DNA of 64,000 bases, from assembly GCA_016708315.1 (NCBI GenBank), contig JADJGC010000002.1, positions 310,001-374,000 on the forward strand, in the 5' to 3' direction. Shown here in pieces: positions 44,989 through 51,869 of the stretch; position 1 is the stretch's first letter, and each line of letters starts with the position of its first letter. This DNA is from a bacterium. GTDB lineage: Bacteria > Zixibacteria > MSB-5A5 > CAIYYT01. The notes under the pieces are model-generated. The model searched no databases, had not been told where the DNA came from, and saw only the letters and a list, made by a program, of their open reading frames with translations. The translations under genes were made by a program, and so were the position numbers.

Positions 44989-46386
44989 ATGAAACGGATA
45001 ATGTTGGTGACACTCCTGCTGGTGAGCTTGGCAGGATCGGCAATGGCGCAGGCTCTGATTGACCCGATACGCATTTGGGCGGATGGTTCATCGTACCTTC
45101 ATTTTCAAGACCGCACCAAGAGCTATGTTGAGATTTATTGTGCGTTTCAACGCGCTGATTTTCAGTTCGAAGACAAAAACGGTGCGTTTGAGGCAATCGG
45201 ATTTCTATACGTTGAAGCATTCAATAAGGATGGCGTCTTAGCAGACAGCAGTTCACGATTTGTTGTGATGTCAGTTGAGTTTCTTGAGGATGCTTACAAG
45301 AAGGATGTACGAATATTCGAAGTGCTGCCGCTCTTGCTGGAGCCGGGGAAATACAGCCTAAAAGTTACAGCAATGGACGCTACCACGAAACGCAGTGGAA
45401 TTGCTACATTTGAAGTCAATGTCAAAGACTTCTCGGGAGATGGTTTGATGATGTCGGATCTTGAGATGGCGTATGACATCGAGCCAGAGGACACGACCAA
45501 GGGCAGCTCGTCGCTAATCAAGGCCAACCGCAGAATACTGCCGAATCCCAATCGGTATTTCTCGAATGAGGACTCGCTGATTTACTTCTATGCCGAAGTT
45601 TACAATCTCTCGGAAAAGGCTGTTCCGACCAATGAGTTTACCGTGCAAGCCACGCTTCACGATGCATTCGGATATGAGCTTCGCCGGTATGCGCTACGCA
45701 CGCACAAGAAGCCGGGAGCTACAGCAGTCTTGACTGATGCGGTTCCAGTAAAGGGTGTGCCGGGCGGGGCATATGAATTGCATCTTGAGATAAAGGACCT
45801 TGCTACTGGGTTGAAGACCTCAGCTGCGAAACGATTCATGATGATTTATGGATTCGAGCAGTTATCGCCGACGATGTCTGATTCGGCGGCGTTTACACAA
45901 AATGACGCAATCCTGATGGAGCAAGTGATCAAGTACATCAGCTCGGCGGAAGAGAAGGCAATGTATCGCGATCTCGATCTCGAGGGCAAGAAGGCATTTC
46001 TGGCGCAGTTCTGGGATCGCAAAAATCCGAAGCAGGGAAGTCCTGTCAATGAGTTTAAGAACGAGGTCTTCCGTCGATTCGCTTACGCCAATCAGTATTA
46101 CTCGACAGCCATAGTGACAAAGGACGATGGCTGGAAGACTGATCGCGGCCGAGTCTATATAACGTATGGAGAACCTGATAACATCACGAGGCACCCTTCG
46201 TCAATGGGTCAGAAGCCGTACGAAGTATGGACTTACTACCGTCTTCCGGGACAGGCAGGTAATGACATTTGTTACTTCGTCGACCTTGACGGTTACGGAA
46301 ATTACCGATTAGTCCACTCCAGTATCAGGGGCGAAATCTCCAATCCGGAGTGGGAATCGAAAATCGAAAATGACCAATTGCGTTAA
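44989..46386 (+). CDS. GWxTD-domain secreted protein, second copy
   Basis: 465 residues with a signal peptide (MLVTLLLVSLAGSAMAQ). The beta-rich N-terminal region resembles that of the preceding gene (SYLHFQDRTKSYVEIYCAFQRADFQFEDKNG; LLLEPGKYSLKVTAMD), and the C-terminal domain carries GWKTDRGRVYITYGEPDNITRHP at about 381 followed by KPYEVWTYYRLPGQAGNDICYFVDLDGYGNYRLVHS. It also has the partner motif KKAFLAQFWDRKNPKQGSPVNEFKNEVFRRFAYANQYYS. It is 27 bases downstream of the first GWxTD gene and three before the hydrolase, so all three are probably one transcript. Confidence 0.88.
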   Translation: MKRIMLVTLLLVSLAGSAMAQALIDPIRIWADGSSYLHFQDRTKSYVEIYCAFQRADFQFEDKNGAFEAIGFLYVEAFNKDGVLADSSSRFVVMSVEFLEDAYKKDVRIFEVLPLLLEPGKYSLKVTAMDATTKRSGIATFEVNVKDFSGDGLMMSDLEMAYDIEPEDTTKGSSSLIKANRRILPNPNRYFSNEDSLIYFYAEVYNLSEKAVPTNEFTVQATLHDAFGYELRRYALRTHKKPGATAVLTDAVPVKGVPGGAYELHLEIKDLATGLKTSAAKRFMMIYGFEQLSPTMSDSAAFTQNDAILMEQVIKYISSAEEKAMYRDLDLEGKKAFLAQFWDRKNPKQGSPVNEFKNEVFRRFAYANQYYSTAIVTKDDGWKTDRGRVYITYGEPDNITRHPSSMGQKPYEVWTYYRLPGQAGNDICYFVDLDGYGNYRLVHSSIRGEISNPEWESKIENDQLR

Positions 46387-46389
46387 AGC

Positions 46390-47223
46390 GTGACGCGACC
46401 CAAGCGAGCATTGCTAACCGCATTATTGACTTTGGCTGCGGCATATTTAGCGATATGCGCAGCCGCGTTCTTCCTGCAACGCAAACTGATTTACCATCCA
46501 AATCGACACGAATTTTCGACTCCGACGGAAGTGGGCTTACCGTTTGAGCGTTTCAGTATGCTCTCGTCGGACAGTGTCAAGTTTACGGTTTGGCGGATTG
46601 CTCAAACGGAGACGCGTGCGGTTGTCGTCTGTTTTCACGGCAATGCCGACAACATTTCCGCGAATATTGACTTGTACCGGACCTGGTTTAATCTGGGCGC
46701 CAGCGTAGTTGCATTTGAGTATCGCGGCTATTTGGATTCGGAGGGCGAGCCGTCGGAAGAAGCCATTGGCCGCGATTTGGCGGTGCTGGCGGATTCCATG
46801 AAGAGCTGGTATGGCACAGACGCGGTGAAGGTGATCGCAATGGGGAGATCGTTGGGCGGTGCAGCAGCAGCGAAATTTGCAGCGAACTATCCAGTCGATG
46901 GACTGATACTCGAATCGACTTTCAGCAGTATGAACGATGTCGCCAAAACGAGATTTCCATTCTTGCCGACAAAGATCCTTCTGCGTGAGCGGTATGACTC
47001 TGAATCAATTGTTCATGATCTGAGAATACCTGTTCTTGTTATTCATGGTCCTAGCGACGAAGTGATTCCATTTCATCTTGGCCGCAAGCTGTACAATGCC
47101 GCGAGTGAGCCAAAGGAGTTTGTCGAAATTCAGGGTGGACACAACAGCGGTATTGAAGTATCACGCGACAAGTTGGAGTCGACATATCGGGACTTTCTTG
47201 CAAAGGTCAGATTGGGCAAGTGA
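46390..47223 (+). CDS. Alpha/beta hydrolase, membrane-anchored
   Basis: 277 residues from GTG 46390. A signal-anchor (LLTALLTLAAAYLAICAAAFFL) places the rest outside the cytoplasm. Hydrolase landmarks are VVCFHGNADNI (oxyanion HGN), AMGRSLGGAAAAKFAA (nucleophile elbow GxSxG), HGPSDEVIPFHLGRKLY (Asp) and GGHNSG (His). The family resembles the BEM46/YhdP-like esterases of unknown substrate. It follows the GWxTD genes and ends at a terminator. Confidence 0.88.
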   Translation: MTRPKRALLTALLTLAAAYLAICAAAFFLQRKLIYHPNRHEFSTPTEVGLPFERFSMLSSDSVKFTVWRIAQTETRAVVVCFHGNADNISANIDLYRTWFNLGASVVAFEYRGYLDSEGEPSEEAIGRDLAVLADSMKSWYGTDAVKVIAMGRSLGGAAAAKFAANYPVDGLILESTFSSMNDVAKTRFPFLPTKILLRERYDSESIVHDLRIPVLVIHGPSDEVIPFHLGRKLYNAASEPKEFVEIQGGHNSGIEVSRDKLESTYRDFLAKVRLGK

Positions 47224-47273
47224 GGGTGATCCGATTCGAGTAAGACGGGTGGGTATGTTCACGGACAATAAAG

Positions 47274-47309
47274 AAGCCGTCAGGAGAATTTCCTGACGGC
47301 TTTCGTTTT
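47274..47309 (+). terminator. Intrinsic terminator after the hydrolase gene
   Basis: AAGCCGTCAGGA (47274-47285) pairs perfectly with TCCTGACGGCTT (47291-47302) around GAATT, followed by T-rich sequence (TCGTTTT). It lies between convergent genes; the opposite-strand 3' end is 30 bases away. Confidence 0.88.
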
Positions 47310-47338
47310 AGCGACAGTTTACGTGGTTGTCGAATATC

Positions 47339-48151
47339 CTAGTTTGAACCCGTGCTGCCTTCGCCAGCGTTAGCTTTGGTTGCAGTCGGTTTCTGCAACG
47401 GTGGAGCCACAGCGGCGACCTGAGCGGCCAAAACGACGGGAATTGAATAGCGCGTCTTCTCGGCGTTGGTACATGCGAAGGTAAACGACTTGGTGAATTC
47501 CTGTCCGGTGAATTCGGGAGATATTTTGAACTTCAGTTCCTTTGTTTTTCCCGGCATGATCTCCTTGTCGGACATTTCGAGCTCAACAAATCCCTTGGGT
47601 CGGGCAACAATGGAGATGTTAATCGGCGACTGAGAGACGTTCTTCAGTTCAATGGACTGAACCTTGCTCTTGGAAGTCTGATCCCACTTAACCGAACCGG
47701 TTGACAAGGTGAGAGGCTGCAATGAATCGGGGTACTCCTTAGGATAGATCTTGGAGCTGAAGCTCAGTTGGAAATTGCCTTTATTGTTGTCATTGCAGGT
47801 GACGGTCGCGGTCTTGGTGACATTGCCGCGCTGTCCGGGGCTGGCTTTGAACACAAGTTCAACTTCGCCGCTATCGCCGGGAGCGATGACTTCTTTCGTT
47901 AGGGGCGCTTTGGTACAGCCACAGGCGGGTTTGACGCGCAGGATCTTCAAGGAGTCCTCACCGCGACTATGCAGCCAGTAAGAGTGGCTGACACTTGCGT
48001 CGTTCGGCATCAGGCCGAAATCGAAGCTCAATTCGTCAACGTATACTTTTGCCTTGTTGGGCGGAAATGCAGTGAGCTCGGGCGAGCTTGACTGTGCGAC
48101 AAGCACAGAAGCGGTCAGGAGACCGACTAATACGAGTATAGACTTTCTCAA
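47339..48151 (-). CDS. DUF1573 protein A (intact CGC motif)
   Basis: 270 residues from TTG 48151, with GGAGG upstream and a signal peptide (ILVLVGLLTASVLVAQ). The DUF1573 domain follows: VDELSFDFGLMPNDASVSHSYWLHSRGEDSLKILRVKPACGCTKAPLTKEVIAPGDSGEVELVF, then a second Ig-like half with PVVLAAQV. DUF1573 is an ASPM/SPD-2/Hydin-like Ig domain in exported proteins; the CGCT motif is the most conserved part. The C-terminal tail is Pro/Ala/Gly-rich. It is the closest relative of the next gene (48294), which has UGA in place of the first Cys. Confidence 0.9.
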   Translation of the reverse strand: MRKSILVLVGLLTASVLVAQSSSPELTAFPPNKAKVYVDELSFDFGLMPNDASVSHSYWLHSRGEDSLKILRVKPACGCTKAPLTKEVIAPGDSGEVELVFKASPGQRGNVTKTATVTCNDNNKGNFQLSFSSKIYPKEYPDSLQPLTLSTGSVKWDQTSKSKVQSIELKNVSQSPINISIVARPKGFVELEMSDKEIMPGKTKELKFKISPEFTGQEFTKSFTFACTNAEKTRYSIPVVLAAQVAAVAPPLQKPTATKANAGEGSTGSN

Positions 48152-48231
48152 TGGTTCCTCCGGTTGTTCGGTTTAGAAGCAAAACATCTATTAATCATCT
48201 TCACAATCCATAGGCGTCAATAATGCGCCCG

Positions 48232-48266
48232 CTAAAATGAAAAGCGCCAATCGCGGGATCGGCGCT
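48232..48266 (-). terminator. Intrinsic terminator after the UGA-containing DUF1573 gene
   Basis: On the minus strand AGCGCC (48266-48261) pairs with GGCGCT (48248-48243), with partial pairing inside, followed by TTTTCATTTT (48242-48233). It separates this gene from the downstream paralogue at 47339, which therefore needs its own promoter. Confidence 0.75.
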
Positions 48267-48293
48267 TCGTAAATCGACTATCCTATTGAGCGG

Positions 48294-49160
48294 CTATTTC
48301 TTGCCGCCTGGTTGGACAGAAGCGCCGGCTTTCGTCGTATCGACGAAAGGCACTTTTTTGCCAGGCACCGGTTTGGTCACCGGGGCAACGATTTCCTGGA
48401 CACCATAGGTCACAGGAACCGTAAATCTGGTTTTCGCCGAGTCGTTCAGTTCGACGGTGAACGACTTCTTGAATTCTTTCTCGTCAAAGAGCTTCTCAAC
48501 TCTAACCTTGATTTCCTTGCTCTTTCCCGGTTTGACTTCGTCAGCGGGGAGGTCGACATCAACGAAACCGACCGGCTCACTAACTAATTTCATTCGGACC
48601 GGAGCATTAGAAACGTTCTTTACGAGAATCTTCTGCTCTTTCGCTCTTTCTTCTGCCGCGAACTTCACATTGCTTGTCGACAAGCTCACAGTTGTGAGAG
48701 AGTCGGGGAAGTCACTGTTATAAATCCTGCAATTGAGGCGCAACTGGAACGAAGCGCGATCATTGTCATTGCACGTAACAGTCGCAGCCTTTGCCAACTG
48801 GCCTCTTTGCGAAGCTGTGGCGTGAAAAATCAATTCTACCGAGCCGCTGTCACCGACAGCGATGACCTCTTTTTGAAGAGGTGCTTTGGTGCATCCTCAG
48901 CCAGGGCGAACGCTGAGAATCTTGAGCGAATCTTCGCCCTTGCTGTGCATCCAATAGGCGTGGCTGACATAAGCGTCGCTGGGGATCCAGCCAAATTGAA
49001 ACTCAGTGTTGTCAACATAAAGCTTGGCTTTGCTCGGCGGTATCGCACTCGGTGCTTTGGCATCAGGCTGGGCCGGCGGTGTTGTCGCCGGTGGCGTCTG
49101 TGCGAAAACTATGCCGGACAGAAGTATGCTAAACAAACCAATGCCGATGAATTTCTTCAA
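48294..49160 (-). CDS. DUF1573 protein B with in-frame UGA at the conserved CGC: candidate selenoprotein
   Basis: 289 codons from TTG 49160, preceded by CGGAGG at five bases and by a signal peptide (MKKFIGIGLFSILLSGIVFAQ). A single reading frame runs to the stop at 48294 with one interruption: TGA at 48899-48897. Upstream is GEDSLKILSVRPG; downstream is GCTKAPLQKEVIAVGDSGSVELIF, both matching paralogue A (VKPACGCTKAPL). The TGA stands exactly at the first Cys of CGC, giving UGC. Other paralogues here read CGC at this site. TGA is used as a normal stop by many neighbours (dtd, ftsY, lipoprotein-free genes such as rlmH's neighbour yjbQ), so a reassigned code is unlikely. The explanation is selenocysteine, a Cys-to-stop mutation, or sequence error. 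The selenocysteine genes are not in the window. Confidence 0.75.
48845..48882 (-). promoter_or_regulatory. Two hairpins just downstream of the in-frame UGA, SECIS candidate
   Basis: Reading 5'-3' on the minus strand after the TGA: hairpin 1 ACCTCTT-CAAA-AAGAGGT (48882-48865), loop starting 22 bases after the UGA; hairpin 2 CGCTGTC-GGT-GACAGCG (48861-48845), loop starting 43 bases after it. Bacterial SECIS elements are stem-loops just after the UGA, usually with a G near the loop start; E. coli fdhF has GGU in its loop. Hairpin 2 has the GGU loop but is a little far; hairpin 1 is at the usual distance but lacks the G. Both could be chance. Confidence 0.35.
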
Positions 49161-49193
49161 GTAATCCTCCGGAGTGAATTGGTACAATATGTC

Positions 49194-49222
49194 ATTTTAA
49201 TGCCAACTGGGAAGAGTGTCAA
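49194..49222 (-). promoter_or_regulatory. Sigma-70 promoter of the UGA-containing DUF1573 gene
   Basis: On the minus strand TTGACA (49222-49217), a 17-base spacer and TAAAAT (49199-49194), predicting a start near 49187 and a 27-base leader with CGGAGG before TTG 49160. This near-consensus promoter argues that the gene is expressed separately from the DUF1573 gene upstream. Confidence 0.7.
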
Positions 49223-49240
49223 GTAACAATCTCCAGCCAA

Positions 49241-49981
49241 TTATGACCCTTTCTGCAAGTTGGCCTTGGCGGAACTAAGCGACTCAGCCACCCGGACCGG
49301 AATGGTATAACGGCTCTTGGAGGCGTCATTAAACTCGATCGTGAATGACTTTGTGTAGTTCTTCTGTGGCGGCGCAGCTTTGAGCTTGACGAGTATCTTG
49401 CCGATGCCGTTCGGTGGAATCTCAGCTTTCGGCATTTCGAGGGTCAGCAATTCTGTGGGCCACATGACCGCACGTGGAAGGATGCCGGTTTTCGACCGAT
49501 TTTCGAATTCGACCGTGATCGTCTTGCCAAAATCAGTATTCGTTAAATTTAACTTTTCATTTCTGGTAATTCTAACCGGGCCGGCCTGTTCCTGATCGTC
49601 GATGATATAGCCGGTAAATGCAAGTTCAAGCGAACTGCTGACCGGATCGTTGGACGAAACGTGAACGGTCTTGTTTTGCGCTTTGCGACGAGTGCCGATA
49701 TCGAAAACGACTTCAATCGGGACACTATCATTGACTGCAATTGCACCGGTAGGGGTATTGGTTTTGGTGCAACCGCAACTGACCTGAATGTTGTGAATGC
49801 GCAGGCTGTCCGTGCCGATGTTGTTGACCCAGAAAGTATGGGCGACTTTCGCATTCTGAGGCATATAGCCCATATCAAAGCGCGGATCTACAACGAGGGC
49901 TTTGGGGCCTCGTTGCTGGGCGAAAAGGACGCTTGCACCAAGGACAAGCAACGCCCCCAGTAATAAGTATCTAACGTTCAT
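49241..49981 (-). CDS. DUF1573 protein C
   Basis: 246 residues from ATG 49981 (GGAG upstream) with signal peptide YLLLGALLVLGASVLFAQ. The DUF1573 domain reads DPRFDMGYMPQNAKVAHTFWVNNIGTDSLRIHNIQVSCGCTKTNTPTGAIAVNDSVPIEVVFDIG, followed by a second Ig-like part (FENRSKTGILPRAVMWP; IPVRVAESLSSAK). CGC is intact. It is more distant from proteins A and B than they are from each other, yet shares their two-part layout and ending (SKSRYTIPVRV versus EKTRYSIPVVL). Confidence 0.9.
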   Translation of the reverse strand: MNVRYLLLGALLVLGASVLFAQQRGPKALVVDPRFDMGYMPQNAKVAHTFWVNNIGTDSLRIHNIQVSCGCTKTNTPTGAIAVNDSVPIEVVFDIGTRRKAQNKTVHVSSNDPVSSSLELAFTGYIIDDQEQAGPVRITRNEKLNLTNTDFGKTITVEFENRSKTGILPRAVMWPTELLTLEMPKAEIPPNGIGKILVKLKAAPPQKNYTKSFTIEFNDASKSRYTIPVRVAESLSSAKANLQKGS

Positions 49982-50017
49982 GCTCTACTCCTCAGTCATG
50001 TACTTAGTAAATGAGTG

Positions 50018-50758
50018 TCAGCGAGATATCGAAACAGGGATTGTAAATCGCGTTTGTTTCTGATCATTAAAAACGAACGTTATCGACTCATCCATTCTAT
50101 CTTCACTCACTGAACCTGCTATCAATTTTACGTTCATGGTTTCCATTTTACCGGAATTTATCTGGTGGTATGGCATCTCAATTTTGAGGTATGGCGAGTA
50201 ACCGCCCTCGACCAGCTTTGGTACAATACCTCTCCCGGTATTGTTCACGATCTCGATTGTCCCTGAGGCATTTGCATCGCTCTTTTTGAGACTGATGACA
50301 TTGGGCTTGACCTTGATCGGCGGCTGCGGCTCAGTGGCTTTGAGATTGAAGCCGGTCAGCGTAATGGTCAGCTTCGGCGTCTCGCGGCTGTCAGTATAAA
50401 ACACCGGAGCTTTCTGGAAGATGCCTTGGCGGATTTTGTCGGTTTCAAGGAGAATTTCAACTTCAAGGGATTCGCCGGGTGTGAGTTCTTTTTTCTTGAG
50501 CGGTATTTGTGTGCAGCCGCAACCGGGGACGACCTTGGTGATCTTGACAAGCGAGTTGCTTTGGTTGATGAGGGTTGCCCGGTGTTTGATTATTGTGCCG
50601 TATGGAACGTAGCCGAAGTCAAAGCGGCCACCGATTAACTCGACATCTTCTTTGGCAAAAAGTGAAGGGGAAGTCGCAGTAAAGAGCAGCAGCATAGACA
50701 ATGCTAAGGCAGGGTGACTCTTGGAAATTATCGTCTTAATCGACTGTATCAACGACAA
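50018..50758 (-). CDS. DUF1573 protein D
   Basis: 246 residues from TTG 50758 (GAGG seven bases upstream). The signal region is ALALSMLLLFTATSPSLFA. The domain reads GGRFDFGYVPYGTIIKHRATLINQSNSLVKITKVVPGCGCTQIPLKKKELTPGESLEVEILLETDK, then a second Ig-like part ending QTRFTIPVSISR. CGC is intact. It is the first of the four minus-strand paralogues and faces lexA across a 179-base divergent gap. Confidence 0.9.
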   Translation of the reverse strand: MSLIQSIKTIISKSHPALALSMLLLFTATSPSLFAKEDVELIGGRFDFGYVPYGTIIKHRATLINQSNSLVKITKVVPGCGCTQIPLKKKELTPGESLEVEILLETDKIRQGIFQKAPVFYTDSRETPKLTITLTGFNLKATEPQPPIKVKPNVISLKKSDANASGTIEIVNNTGRGIVPKLVEGGYSPYLKIEMPYHQINSGKMETMNVKLIAGSVSEDRMDESITFVFNDQKQTRFTIPVSISR

Positions 50759-50872
50759 AGCTAAACCTCTGATAATTCAATTGTTACCGCAGTTTTCGGC
50801 CAATTTGTACATTTATACAAGCCGAAACGCTTAAGAGATACACTTTTTTTGCGAAATATCCTCAAAAACTGA

Positions 50873-50901
50873 TTGACGACTGCACACAAGTGCAGTATCG
50901 T
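50873..50901 (+). promoter_or_regulatory. lexA promoter with a LexA operator filling its spacer
   Basis: TTGACG (50873-50878), 17 bases, TATCGT (50896-50901). The perfect palindrome ACTGCAC-ACAA-GTGCAGT (50879-50896) occupies the entire spacer and fits TGCNC-N4-GTGCA, the LexA box reported for Fibrobacter succinogenes. LexA bound here would block RNA polymerase, giving autoregulation. The site also rules out translation starts before 50890. Confidence 0.82.
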
Positions 50902-50937
50902 GGGCGTATAAGTAGCAACAAACTTGAGGAGGTTGAT

Positions 50938-51555
50938 TTGTCGCCATACGAGGATTTGACTGATCGGCAGCGAGAAGTCTATCGGTACATCGAAGAGCGC
51001 ATAAACCACGAGGGACAGCCTCCGACTATCAGGGAGATTGGGGAGGCGTTTGGGTTAAGCTCGACCAATGCCGTCAGGGACCTACTGAAGGCGCTTATCA
51101 AGAAGGGATACATCGAGAAGTCCGCGGCAGTCTCTCGGGGGATTCGACTGATTAAGGAGAGCATATCTGACGCGGTGATGGTGCCGCTGGTCGGCGAGGT
51201 TCCAGCTGGGCAGCCGATGCTTGCCGAGGAGAATATTACTGACCGAATAGTGGTCGATCGCTCGTTCCTGCCATCGGGGGATCTGTTTACGTTGAAGGTT
51301 CGCGGCGAGAGCATGAAGAATGCGGGCATTTTTGATGGCGACTTTGTGCTAGTCAAGAAACAGGCATCAGCGGATCCGGGCGATATTGTTGTTGCTGTAA
51401 TCGGCGACGAGGCGACGGTGAAGAGGTTCTTTCCAGAGAAGCGCAGAGTTCGGCTTGAACCGGAGAATGAAGCATTCGGTCCGATTATCGTTGAGAAGAA
51501 TGCACCGGGATTTTATCTCGCCGGCAAGGTTGTCGGCTTGATGCGGAAGATGTAA
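50938..51555 (+). CDS. lexA: LexA repressor
   Basis: 205 residues from TTG 50938, chosen because GAGGAGG lies five bases upstream and the operator/promoter ends at 50901; the frame is open back to GTG 50890. The winged helix-turn-helix (DLTDRQREVYRYIEERINHEGQPPTIREIGEAFGLSSTNAVRDLLKALIKKGYI) is at the N-terminus. The self-cleavage machinery is complete: cleavage bond Ala90-Gly91 (VPAGQP), nucleophile Ser125 (RGESMKNAGI) and Lys162 (EATVKRFF). The 35- and 37-residue spacings equal those of E. coli LexA. It represses SOS genes until RecA stimulates cleavage. Confidence 0.97.
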   Translation: MSPYEDLTDRQREVYRYIEERINHEGQPPTIREIGEAFGLSSTNAVRDLLKALIKKGYIEKSAAVSRGIRLIKESISDAVMVPLVGEVPAGQPMLAEENITDRIVVDRSFLPSGDLFTLKVRGESMKNAGIFDGDFVLVKKQASADPGDIVVAVIGDEATVKRFFPEKRRVRLEPENEAFGPIIVEKNAPGFYLAGKVVGLMRKM

Positions 51556-51597
51556 GAGCCTTGATTCAGCAACGGGATTGACTCGACAGGGAAGCTT

Positions 51598-51846
51598 ATG
51601 TATCAGAGTTTGGATGATGAAATAGAAGTCATTGCCGTGTTCGAGCGGAAGAGCCTCAAGCCATGCCGTTTTCGCTGGAAAGGCAAGACTTACAAGATTG
51701 ACCGCATCACAGGTGATTGGACATCGGATGTCGGTCAGGCGAAGTTGCGCTACTTCGCTATCGTTGATTCAACTTCGAATTTCTTCCAGCTATGTTATGA
51801 TGAACGCGCGGTGAGCTGGACGATTTCGAAAGTGTGGGTGGAGTAG
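51598..51846 (+). CDS. Small conserved protein downstream of lexA
   Basis: 82 residues, no signal or membrane segment. The sequence is a compact strand-rich domain: IEVIAVFERKSLKPCRFRWKGKTYKIDRITGDWTSDVG, then KLRYFAIVDSTSNFFQLCYDERAVSWTISKVWVE. This FRWKGxxYKI...W pattern resembles DUF6504-type proteins that often sit beside lexA or translesion-polymerase genes, but I cannot confirm this. It lies 42 bases after lexA in the same direction and is probably SOS-regulated with it. Confidence 0.75.
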   Translation: MYQSLDDEIEVIAVFERKSLKPCRFRWKGKTYKIDRITGDWTSDVGQAKLRYFAIVDSTSNFFQLCYDERAVSWTISKVWVE

Positions 51847-51869
51847 TCCTACACAGATGACGCCATTGA

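Noticed and set aside
48294..49187. Reassigned genetic code in which UGA is read as Trp or Gly
   Set aside because: TGA ends many clear genes here (for example dtd, ftsY, yjbQ), and no other conserved gene has in-frame TGA at Trp or Gly sites.
49160..49187. ATG at 49187 as the start of the UGA-containing DUF1573 gene
   Set aside because: It coincides with the predicted transcription start and lacks a Shine-Dalgarno; TTG 49160 has CGGAGG and begins the signal peptide MKKFIGIG.
50890..50937. GTG 50890 as the lexA start
   Set aside because: It lies inside the LexA operator and upstream of the predicted transcription start; TTG 50938 has GAGGAGG.
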